Of a stretch of DNA of 64,000 nt, positions 1 to 6,980 are shown piece by piece. Position 1 is the first letter of the stretch. Every line of letters starts with the position of its first letter. The translations under genes were made by a program, and so were the position numbers. The stretch is from Ktedonobacter robiniae. GTDB taxonomy: Bacteria > Chloroflexota > Ktedonobacteria > Ktedonobacterales > Ktedonobacteraceae. Where the stretch lies: NCBI RefSeq assembly GCF_016587375.1, contig NZ_BNJG01000003.1, positions 1,116,001 through 1,180,000 of the forward strand, given 5' to 3'. The notes beneath the pieces were generated by a model, which worked only from the letters and a program-made list of their open reading frames with translations, ran no database searches and was not told where the DNA came from.

Positions 1-310
1 GGAAAGGAAGCGACCACTGTGCTGTTATCAGGTCATACATCGAAGGCTGAAACGCAAAGTGTTCAAACGTCGAATGGACCCAATGAGCCTGCTCTGGCAA
101 AAGTGCGGCAAAATACGGGTAGGCAGCTTCATTTTTATCAACGGCAGTGACATAAAAGCCACGTTCCACCAGAAACGTTGTGTCTCGTCCAGCACCACAG
201 CCAAGATCCAGGGCTTGTTTTCCGGGTGGAAGCAGTGCAATAGCTTGCCTGAGAAGCGGTGAAGGTGCATCATCTTTGGTGCGCTCATAAAAAGAGTTGA
301 TGGGAGACAT
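1..310 (-). CDS. Class I SAM-dependent methyltransferase, 3' part beyond the window edge
   Basis: Reading from ATG at 310 toward position 1 the frame stays open and leaves the window, so the C-terminus is missing. The first ~103 residues begin MSPINSFYERTKDDAPS and contain the SAM-binding motif I ALDLGCGAGRDT (about residues 33-44), then an acidic-loop region TAVDKNEAA and a DLITAQWSLPF segment typical of motif IV in TehB/UbiE-like methyltransferases. The start lies 3 bp after the stop of the upstream acetyltransferase gene, whose last codons supply a GGAGG ribosome site, so the two are translationally linked. The family is clear; the substrate is unknown. Confidence 0.8.
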   Translation of the reverse strand, partial: MSPINSFYERTKDDAPSPLLRQAIALLPPGKQALDLGCGAGRDTTFLVERGFYVTAVDKNEAAYPYFAALLPEQAHWVHSTFEHFAFQPSMYDLITAQWSLPF

Positions 311-313
311 CTC

Positions 314-883
314 TTATCCTCCACCCAGATCATCTACCCTAGCTTTCTCCAAACGAAAGAGCAATACTTCATGATCTGCTCCTTTGGAGAAATAATACTC
401 TGGAACAAGCCCCTCGCAACACATTCCGACCTTGGTCAGTACACGCACAGAAGCCTGGTTTTCTTTCCAGCAGCGTGCCTCTACACACAATGACGGTGTC
501 TGCTCAAAGCAGTAGGAAAGCACAGTTTGTAGTGCCTCCGTCATATATCCCTTTCCCCAGGTATTTCTGGATAACATATACGTGATCTGTGCACGCTGAG
601 TCTCATTTCCTAGATGTTTGAGAAAAATGCGCCCAATGAGCCGGTACTGATCAAGCTGCTCGATGCCCCAACAAATCAGTTGCCCCTGGCACTGCTTGCG
701 CAAAAGGGCTCGGACATAGGCTTGACAAGCGGCAAGGGTAGAAAAAGGCGTCAGGTTGAAGTAACGCAATGTTTCGGGATCAGCCATGATTTCGTAGAGC
801 GTTGGTGCATCCTCTACCACAAGAGGCCGCAGGTGAAGCCGCGCTGTCGTGAAAGAAACTGGCTGAGGAAGCCTCTTATACAT
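314..883 (-). CDS. GNAT family N-acetyltransferase (RimJ/RimL type)
   Basis: A 189-residue protein with the typical RimJ/RimL opening (TTARLHLRPLVVEDAPTLYEIM), a central strand GRIFLKHLG, the acetyl-CoA pyrophosphate-binding loop SRNTWGKGYMTEAL and the late N-x-ASVRVLTKVGM motif. Members transfer acetyl groups to N-termini of ribosomal proteins or to small amines; the substrate cannot be told here. The ATG at 883 is preceded by GAAAGGA at good distance. The stop is 3 bp from the start of the downstream methyltransferase, suggesting a two-gene operon. Confidence 0.85.
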   Translation of the reverse strand: MYKRLPQPVSFTTARLHLRPLVVEDAPTLYEIMADPETLRYFNLTPFSTLAACQAYVRALLRKQCQGQLICWGIEQLDQYRLIGRIFLKHLGNETQRAQITYMLSRNTWGKGYMTEALQTVLSYCFEQTPSLCVEARCWKENQASVRVLTKVGMCCEGLVPEYYFSKGADHEVLLFRLEKARVDDLGGG

Positions 884-951
884 CGCTATGACATCCTTTC
901 AAACAATGGTATGTATTTACGACCGGGCGTTTATCTATCACGATACTTCTG

Positions 952-1455
952 CTAGCTTCGGTCAAAAAACTCTTCTCTCGAGGTGGGATCTGGTTTGTGT
1001 TCAAGGCAAATGGCTGTCAGATAGGGATCAGCCTGAGCAACCAATTGATTGGCTTCCCAGGCTAGTAGACGATAATTGATGTGACCACCTGGCCGGATGC
1101 GTTGGTTTGTCATGTAAAGGACTTGCTTGGGATCACCATGGAGCCACAAATCCATGTGATGGGCTAGTGGGAACAAATTCAGCATAAAATCATATGAGAG
1201 TGTATCTTGATACGTTTGCCATATCCGTTCGAGAAAATTGCGAAGTGCCTGGTAATACTGAAGCAGGTCTTGCTCAAAGGCATCTCTTTGAGGTGCGAAG
1301 GCAGCAATCTCTGTGAGGTAGAGGGGCAAACCAAATCCCTTCGCGAGGAGGTCATCGACGGTCTGCTTTGTCATTGGCCCAAAAAGGAGAGGCAGAGGGA
1401 GAAAACGCCCCCAGGCACGGTGCCGATTAAAATCCCGCACCTCCCCAGGCAGCAT
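952..1455 (-). CDS. ThyX-like protein, C-terminal part (separated by frameshift)
   Basis: This frame carries the C-terminal domain of the protein encoded just upstream. It contains RDFNRHRAWGR followed by LFPLAHHMDLWLHGDPKQ and TNQRIRPGGHINYRLLAWEA, which resembles the C-terminal helices of flavin-dependent thymidylate synthases. The open frame extends upstream of the ATG at 1455 (residues TPDACAA precede it), so this is not an independent gene. Joining it to the 2687-1371 frame around 1470-1478 restores one continuous ~570-residue protein. The disruption is a one-base loss or two-base gain near ACCACACGCC; a sequencing error or a real lesion are both possible. Confidence 0.6.
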   Translation of the reverse strand: MLPGEVRDFNRHRAWGRFLPLPLLFGPMTKQTVDDLLAKGFGLPLYLTEIAAFAPQRDAFEQDLLQYYQALRNFLERIWQTYQDTLSYDFMLNLFPLAHHMDLWLHGDPKQVLYMTNQRIRPGGHINYRLLAWEANQLVAQADPYLTAICLEHKPDPTSREEFFDRS

Positions 1456-2687
1456 CGCAGCGCAAGCGTCAGGCGTGTGGTACGCGCGAAGCTAGGCAGT
1501 TCCTGGTAGTGAGAATGTCGTGAGAAGAGCAGCGAACTTAGCGCATGCTTTTTCTCCAAAGGTTGCATGTGAATCCACTGGAGGAGTTGCTCCTGCTCCA
1601 GGCTCGGCCAGAGCAAGAGCAGATACTGCGCGAGCAAACGTTCTCCTTCAGTTGCGTCTGGATGAAGAAGGCGAACGTATTGTGCTTTCAACATGGGATC
1701 TTCTGTGATGACAGAAACTTCTTTGAAGAGATCGGTCTGTGTCTCAATATACTGCTTTAACGCCCGAAGATTCTGGTTGATAAGATCAAGAGGCTGAGTA
1801 TGACGAAGAAGGCTAGGAGCCTCAGCTTTGTAAAAATGAGCCTCAATGTCCTTTGGAGGAGCAAGCAAGGTTTCTATCTGAAGCCCGATGCGACGATAGA
1901 GACGTCGCGGCGATGCTTTCAGCAGCGCAATGAGCCGTGACCAATCCCGTGCCGAAGACTCAAACGACATCCCGCTCCCTTGCCCAAGCAGTAAAAACGA
2001 GCGTGTACAATCAAGCACACGTGATTGAAGGGCTTGCCTTTGCTGTGCATCAGTCTCATCTACAGCAAAATAGGCCGCCAAGGCTGTGTGCAATGCCGCT
2101 TGGTGCTTGACAAAGAACGCTTGTGCCATGTACCCGAGCTCCTGATACTCTTTTTCAACCTGCTGAAGCTCTTCTCTGGGGAAGGTCTCAGGCACATACT
2201 GATGGATTGGTTGAAGGAGAGCATGGCGAAAAGCCGCTTGGTAACGGGTCGATTTTTCCTGTCCTGAGTTGATGACGCCTTCATGAAAAAGTGCCATGCA
2301 CAGATGCATGGGAACATGGGCAAAGTCGATGGTTAATCGCGCCATATCTCCAACCGACGCATGTCCGTATCCACGAAACGTCGCTTCAATCTTTTGATCC
2401 GGGTCAACGCCTCTTTCTCCCATCTCACTCAGAATTTCCCAGGCCATCTTTGAAGAACGTGAGTGGCGAGCTGCCGCCCAAGCCCGATGGGCAGCTACAC
2501 GTTTCTCAGGGTTCGCCAGTGTCGTTGAGAGGATGATCCCAGTCTCACGATCTTCAAGGCCCAGAAGCGGCAAGCCAGTAACCTGGATTGGAGAGCTGAA
2601 CCAGCGATAGGCCCCTTGTTCCCATGCTTTTGCGGGAAGAGATAAGCTGTCTCTATTCAATGTTGCCCCTTTATTTCCAACATGCAC
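1371..2687 (-). CDS. ThyX-like (FAD-dependent thymidylate synthase family) protein, N-terminal part
   Basis: The first ~400 residues look like an unusual double-length ThyX relative: GYGHASVGDMARLTIDF, then HEGVINSGQEKSTRYQ at the place where ThyX proteins have the RHR...SxRY flavin/dUMP motif. The RHR triad itself is not seen, so ordinary thymidylate synthase activity is uncertain. After about residue 404 (FARTT) the frame leaves the conserved path and runs through about 34 unrelated residues, while the expected continuation appears in the next frame down to 952. The start is a GTG without a strong ribosome site. A tandem-domain flavoprotein of this family is the best call; its role is unknown. 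Confidence 0.6.
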   Translation of the reverse strand: MHVGNKGATLNRDSLSLPAKAWEQGAYRWFSSPIQVTGLPLLGLEDRETGIILSTTLANPEKRVAAHRAWAAARHSRSSKMAWEILSEMGERGVDPDQKIEATFRGYGHASVGDMARLTIDFAHVPMHLCMALFHEGVINSGQEKSTRYQAAFRHALLQPIHQYVPETFPREELQQVEKEYQELGYMAQAFFVKHQAALHTALAAYFAVDETDAQQRQALQSRVLDCTRSFLLLGQGSGMSFESSARDWSRLIALLKASPRRLYRRIGLQIETLLAPPKDIEAHFYKAEAPSLLRHTQPLDLINQNLRALKQYIETQTDLFKEVSVITEDPMLKAQYVRLLHPDATEGERLLAQYLLLLWPSLEQEQLLQWIHMQPLEKKHALSSLLFSRHSHYQELPSFARTTRLTLALRCCLGRCGILIGTVPGGVFSLCLSFLGQ

Positions 2688-2747
2688 AGAAAACTTTTTC
2701 GTTTTTTAGACCTGCGTTATTCTTGAAGCTGTTCGCATCATCACCCT

Positions 2748-3206
2748 TTAGCTAGACTTGCGTACAGCCTGCTCGTACTTGTTGGCAAAGACACGGCTGC
2801 CACAATATATTTTTCTTCGACGGAACTCCTCTGGCGATGTATTCTTGTAGCGCTCCCGTATGGCCTCACTTGGCGATGGGCGAACCGACATCACCCACTC
2901 TTCTTTGACCTCGGTGTACATGGAATCCTGGCACCACTCAGGTATTTGCAAATTATATTTGTTTGCATGGTACTCAGCCGAGGCTGCAAAGAAGACGGCC
3001 CAACGGAGTTGCTCTTCTGTCGCATTTTCTGGTACCACAATAGGTTCATCAATAAGTTCCTGGCGTTTTTCGACAAAGTAGCCATAGAAGTCATTCATGA
3101 AGTTGCCCAGTGCCACCCAGGGTGTTATTCCCTCGATGAGCAACTCATAGGCCCTTTTCAAAGTGTAGAGACCAGGCTCGCTCTGGAGTTTTCTTTTTTC
3201 TTGCAT
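2748..3206 (-). CDS. Hypothetical protein
   Basis: A 152-residue soluble protein that I do not recognise. It is rich in charged and aromatic residues, with an N-terminal helical part (LYTLKRAYELLIEGITPW), a middle section rich in alanine and aromatic residues (LRWAVFFAASAEYHANKY) and a basic C-terminus (EEFRRRKIYCGSRVFANKYEQ). No signal peptide or membrane segment is visible. The ATG at 3206 has AGGAT about five bases upstream. It is transcribed away from the pyrophosphatase gene at 3409 and toward the ThyX-like gene. Confidence 0.6.
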   Translation of the reverse strand: MQEKRKLQSEPGLYTLKRAYELLIEGITPWVALGNFMNDFYGYFVEKRQELIDEPIVVPENATEEQLRWAVFFAASAEYHANKYNLQIPEWCQDSMYTEVKEEWVMSVRPSPSEAIRERYKNTSPEEFRRRKIYCGSRVFANKYEQAVRKSS

Positions 3207-3342
3207 CTCGATCCTAAAAAGGGATGCCTCATAGGATAAATATATCCTACGATAGCATACTATTACTCAGGTTTTATCCCTTTGTTTTCAGCAGGCTAAG
3301 AAAATTTTTGTTTTCAAGAGCTATATTTTTCTATTTAGGTGT

Positions 3343-3376
3343 AGTAATATCAGATCATGTTGGATTAGATATTACT
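3343..3376. promoter_or_regulatory. Inverted repeat upstream of the nucleotide pyrophosphatase gene
   Basis: AGTAATATC (3343-3351) and its exact reverse complement GATATTACT (3368-3376) are separated by 16 bp and sit about 30 bp before the start codon at 3409. The two 9-bp arms with a 25-bp centre-to-centre spacing could be an operator for a dimeric or tetrameric regulator. No terminator-like U tract follows. Function is inferred only from position and symmetry. Confidence 0.35.
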
Positions 3377-3408
3377 CTATTTGAAATAGAACATGCAAGA
3401 GGAGAAGA

Positions 3409-3981
3409 ATGAAGAACATTTTGTTTGTGACAGGTAATAAGGATAAACTTCGTGAGGTCAGCGAATTAATACCCGCAGTCCAGGGTATTGACGTTGATCT
3501 TCCAGAGATTCAAGAGCTTGATGCACACAAGGTCATTGCCGCAAAGCTAGTAGAGGCACAAAAATACCACTCCGGTGCTTTCCTGGTAGAAGACACCTCT
3601 CTTTCTCTTAACGGCATGGGTGGCCTGCCAGGACCTCTCGCCAAGTGGTTTGTGCGCTCAATTGGAATCGATGGGGTCTACGCTCTCAGCAAGACATTTG
3701 GCGCGAGAGCGACTGCTCGAACTATCGTCGGCTACGCTGACGAAAACAACAATATGCTCTTTTTTGAAGGATCTCTTGGCGGGCTAGTGGTACCACCACG
3801 TGGCACAGATGGCTTTGGCTGGGATGCGATCTTTCAGCCAGATGGGCATGAAAAGACCTTTGCCGAAATGTCATTAGAAGAAAAAAGTCAGTGTAGTATG
3901 CGAAAAATAGCCATAGAAGGTTTACGGAATTACCTCAGCAAAAGAAATGCAGTAGAAGAGCTATCGCAGATAGACAGTTAA
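3409..3981 (+). CDS. Non-canonical purine NTP pyrophosphatase (RdgB/HAM1 family)
   Basis: A 190-residue protein matching the Maf/HAM1-fold house-cleaning enzymes that hydrolyse ITP, XTP or dITP to the monophosphate and pyrophosphate. Visible motifs are the N-terminal VTGNKDKLREVSEL, the catalytic/metal region VEDTSLSLNGMGGLPGP, and the late GTDGFGWDAIFQPDG with TFAEMSLEEKSQ, all in the usual order and spacing. Length is normal. The ATG at 3409 is preceded by GAGGAGAAG. The gene stands alone. Confidence 0.92.
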   Translation: MKNILFVTGNKDKLREVSELIPAVQGIDVDLPEIQELDAHKVIAAKLVEAQKYHSGAFLVEDTSLSLNGMGGLPGPLAKWFVRSIGIDGVYALSKTFGARATARTIVGYADENNNMLFFEGSLGGLVVPPRGTDGFGWDAIFQPDGHEKTFAEMSLEEKSQCSMRKIAIEGLRNYLSKRNAVEELSQIDS

Positions 3982-3984
3982 ATT

Positions 3985-4240
3985 GCTTGGTTGAATATGG
4001 CCGAGTCAGTCCAACGTATCATCGTTCGCCGTGCCCCTTGCTGGTCAGCATCCCCAAACGACTGAAGAGATCATCAGTTAGCTTGAGGATACGTGACGGA
4101 ATGGAACCGGCATCCAACCTCTTTGTCTGGGGAGGCAAACGTCAGCAATGGCGCCAACGAGCGCGGCTCCATCGTCTCGGGGAATCTGGTGCTGCGCTCG
4201 TCAATGGCTACTCAATTGTGGTTTGACCCTCTAGCGTTTT
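3985..4240 (+). mobile_element. Decayed IS630-type transposase fragment
   Basis: Across shifted frames this stretch preserves the C-terminal end of an IS630-family transposase: a TTEEII segment, a WNRHPTS segment, then FVWGGKRQQWRQRARLHRLG and SGAALVN. Such tails (NxHPTPFxWGGKR) are typical of the family. Stops and frameshifts interrupt it and no upstream catalytic DDE part or terminal inverted repeats are visible, so it is a remnant. From 4241 to 4458 I see nothing else. Confidence 0.55.
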
Positions 4241-4458
4241 TCTGGTTAATGGCTCGTTTTATCTTTTCTCCTCTCCTCACACCTTGACGGAAAAGCCTCT
4301 CCAACTCCCATGTTGCAAGCAGCCATTGATCAGCACACCTGGTATTATAACCGTTCCGCATCGTCCAGCGTCACTTCACATGTCTTTTTATCCAGCGACC
4401 AATTCTGGGGAACATGGAATCGGAGTGGAAACAGAGCAAATGGAAAGACGCGTTCGGC

Positions 4459-5304
4459 TCAGCTATCTCCACTTTGCTCGTCGATGAGATCAAGGACAAT
4501 TTCAAGTGCGACGGCCAGCATTTCGCCTGTCTCACGCGGTAAGATCTGTTCCTGTTGCGGTGTGATACGCCTCTGGAAAAGAGGACGCGGAGCGTATGCT
4601 CCGGCATGAAAATTTTCAATGCTTGAGCCGTTCCGCCAACACATATTGATGATCCCATTTGCGAGCATGCGAGTCGGATGCGCAAGAACCTTTTGCTGGA
4701 TCTGTTCAACCCAGTCTGCTTCTCCTCTGGATGCAATAAGCTGAGAACGTTCTTGTGGGGGTGCGAGTGAACGCATGCATTCAGCGAAAATAGCCCATTC
4801 GAGGAGACGCTCCCTTTGACGAGGAGGAACGATGATACGCTTGAGAGGCAGCGGAAGCTGTTTGGCTGCTAATACTAAGACAAGATAGTGCTCTTTATCC
4901 GAACGGAGAATATTAAGCCATTGCTCTAGCGCTGCTAACGTTTCAATATTGATACGAGCCATCTCAGCATCTGCAATAAGGCTTATACTTTTTTGCTGGT
5001 TTGTCATCGGCCACAGTGTTTTGGCTTCATCTGCCAAAACAGCAAAACAGGACCCCCAGCGAAGACACACAGCTAAAATAGCTCTAACTTGTTCACTGAG
5101 AGTGAGTTGTGTCGTCGAGGGTCTGGGAGACTGAGCGACAATTGTTTCCAGATAGAGAAGAATTTGGTCAAACAATGTTTGTTTCGGGGGATAGACCATA
5201 CGATAGCATGTTCCATCGCCTTCCGTAAGCTCTTCCCACCGCCCAACGTGGAGAGTTAGGTGGGGGTCTACATGAATGACCAATTCATGATTGCGCTTCC
5301 CCAT
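4459..5304 (-). CDS. Hypothetical protein downstream of brxL
   Basis: About 281 residues from the ATG at 5304 (a GTG at 5313 is the alternative; GGAG lies 8 bp before the ATG). The protein is largely alpha-helical and leucine/arginine-rich, with a possible beta-rich N-terminus (HELVIHVDPHLTLHVGRW) and no membrane segment. I find no Lon-like Ser-Lys peptidase motif, nuclease motif or P-loop. It begins 66 bp after the stop of the short brxL and on the same strand, so it is probably the last gene of the BREX transcript. Its function is unknown; it may be a BREX accessory factor. Confidence 0.6.
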   Translation of the reverse strand: MGKRNHELVIHVDPHLTLHVGRWEELTEGDGTCYRMVYPPKQTLFDQILLYLETIVAQSPRPSTTQLTLSEQVRAILAVCLRWGSCFAVLADEAKTLWPMTNQQKSISLIADAEMARINIETLAALEQWLNILRSDKEHYLVLVLAAKQLPLPLKRIIVPPRQRERLLEWAIFAECMRSLAPPQERSQLIASRGEADWVEQIQQKVLAHPTRMLANGIINMCWRNGSSIENFHAGAYAPRPLFQRRITPQQEQILPRETGEMLAVALEIVLDLIDEQSGDS

Positions 5305-5370
5305 CTCTTGCACTCCATCGTTGTAAGAGGCGTTGGGATCGGCTTCATTGGACAGTGAGGCATCTTGAGA

Positions 5371-6936
5371 TCAAAAAGCCTCGCTGTTCCCCTCACCCTC
5401 TCCAATAATACGCACCACATTGGTTTCACCTGTATCTTTATCAATATAGCTCAGCTCTGTTGTGCGGAACTCCTGACTGCTCATAATATGAAGTTGCACC
5501 AGGACCCGCAGACGCAATTCCATAGCAAGCTCCAGGAGCAAACGTGCGTCTTCTTTTTCCATCACACCAGCAGGAAAGATCAGTTTGGTGAGCCCTGAGA
5601 ACGTTCGATTAATACTGCGCTGGTCGCGCGCACTCCACTGGTTGACAGGAGCCTCAAACCATTGTTCCCAAAGGGTCCCGTAGTTGTTGATACGGCGTAG
5701 TTCCCGATGAAATAATTCACTGGTGTAATCAAGAATAAATCCAACATGCCGGGTAAACATCTCAGGTGTGAGTTTGGGCAGTTCCCAGCCAGGGAGGTAG
5801 GCGGCCCAGCGATCGTGAAAAGCCGTGTCATCACTAATGCTGGCTGGCAGTGGCTTGAAGAGATGCTCTGCTAACATTCCATTGCGCGGATCGAATTCAA
5901 TGTTTCCATTGAATACAAAGCCAGCATCACCATTAACGGGAATCGTCCCTCGATTAACAGATCCATTTTCCATGTAGCTTTTATAGAGATTTTTGTCATC
6001 ATCGGCATTAAAACTGCTTCCAGCTATTTCATCAAAGCCGACGACATCCGCATGAGTAACGAGACCGGGTTGCGGCGGATTGGTATTGCTCACAAAGAGT
6101 TTGGGAACCGTGATTGAGCCCCCTGCCAATAATGATCCATACGGACTAAACTCCGTAAAGCAAAACGATTTGCCCGTTTGCCTCGGTCCTAATTCAATAA
6201 GGTGATAATTATTTTCCACCAAAGGAATCATACGCACTAGATAAAGTAACTTGATTCGTTGTGTCATGCGAGGATGTTTGGGCTCATACCCCATAGTTCG
6301 TACCAGGACATCAATCCATTGGTCTCGCGTAAAGAGTGCTCTTCCGGCAAGATATTCATCTAGGTCAACATGGCTAATTTGGATCGGGTCGAGCCGCTGA
6401 ATGACAAATGGATAGGTTCTTTTATTGTATTGAATATCATCATCATAAATGAGCACGAGCTTACACCAGACTCCTGCCAATAATAGTCGCTGGTGTTTTT
6501 TGACAATCTCCGGTGAAATATTGACGTTCTGGATGTTGGCTGTTCGCAAACTTGCCCAATACACACCGGCCCTCAATTTCTCATTGAGTTCAACCTGGAC
6601 AAGATCAATTAGACGGTGTGGCGCATGCTCGCGAATGGCCGCTTTGACCATTTCGGTTTCGTCGCCACGCGGAATGTATCTGGCAATCTCTCCATTCACG
6701 AGGCGCAATCCCTCGCGCACTTCGTTATCATCGAACAAGTTGGCGCAATATTTGCCCAACATAAATTCAATCACATACGAGGGCGCCTTGCTTGTCCCAC
6801 GAATTTCTTGGGTTAAATCCTTGCGAATAACCAGACCGGGAAATGCTTCAAAAAGGAGGTGGTCGAGTTGATTTGGTTTAAATTCTGCTTTTCCAATGGC
6901 CATATGTCCTGCTTCTCCTGGCGATGTCGATTGCAT
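5371..6936 (-). CDS. brxL: BREX protein BrxL, AAA+ part only (Lon-like domain absent)
   Basis: BrxL is an AAA+ ring protein of BREX type 1 that is needed for phage exclusion. This 521-residue version has the conserved N-terminal domain, Walker A GPRQTGKS (residues 250-257), SPYGSLLAGG, and Walker B VVGFDEIAG (298-306), then the typical FNGNIEFDPRNGMLAEHLF and HVGFILDY segments. It stops shortly after the SYIDKDTGE segment, where usual ~670-residue BrxL proteins enter the C-terminal Lon-like peptidase domain; no such domain is found in any frame down to 4459. The ATG at 6936 follows GGAGAG. The gene is last of the canonical six in this operon, 44 bp after pglZ. Confidence 0.85.
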   Translation of the reverse strand: MQSTSPGEAGHMAIGKAEFKPNQLDHLLFEAFPGLVIRKDLTQEIRGTSKAPSYVIEFMLGKYCANLFDDNEVREGLRLVNGEIARYIPRGDETEMVKAAIREHAPHRLIDLVQVELNEKLRAGVYWASLRTANIQNVNISPEIVKKHQRLLLAGVWCKLVLIYDDDIQYNKRTYPFVIQRLDPIQISHVDLDEYLAGRALFTRDQWIDVLVRTMGYEPKHPRMTQRIKLLYLVRMIPLVENNYHLIELGPRQTGKSFCFTEFSPYGSLLAGGSITVPKLFVSNTNPPQPGLVTHADVVGFDEIAGSSFNADDDKNLYKSYMENGSVNRGTIPVNGDAGFVFNGNIEFDPRNGMLAEHLFKPLPASISDDTAFHDRWAAYLPGWELPKLTPEMFTRHVGFILDYTSELFHRELRRINNYGTLWEQWFEAPVNQWSARDQRSINRTFSGLTKLIFPAGVMEKEDARLLLELAMELRLRVLVQLHIMSSQEFRTTELSYIDKDTGETNVVRIIGEGEGNSEAF

Positions 6937-6980
6937 TGTAACATCTCTCCTCTCTCCAGTCCATTCTCATGTTTCTTATC

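Noticed and set aside
28..333. Minus-strand open frame of 101 codons at the left edge
   Set aside because: The neighbouring frame from ATG 310 encodes a clear SAM methyltransferase with LDLGCGAGRDT and is open to the edge; this one is its shadow.
3224..3412. 62-codon plus-strand frame overlapping the rdgB-type start
   Set aside because: Low-complexity hydrophobic content, AT-rich promoter region, no ribosome site.
4459..5304. Split-off Lon domain of BrxL
   Set aside because: No Lon-like Ser-Lys dyad or glycine-rich pattern is present, and the composition is unlike that domain.
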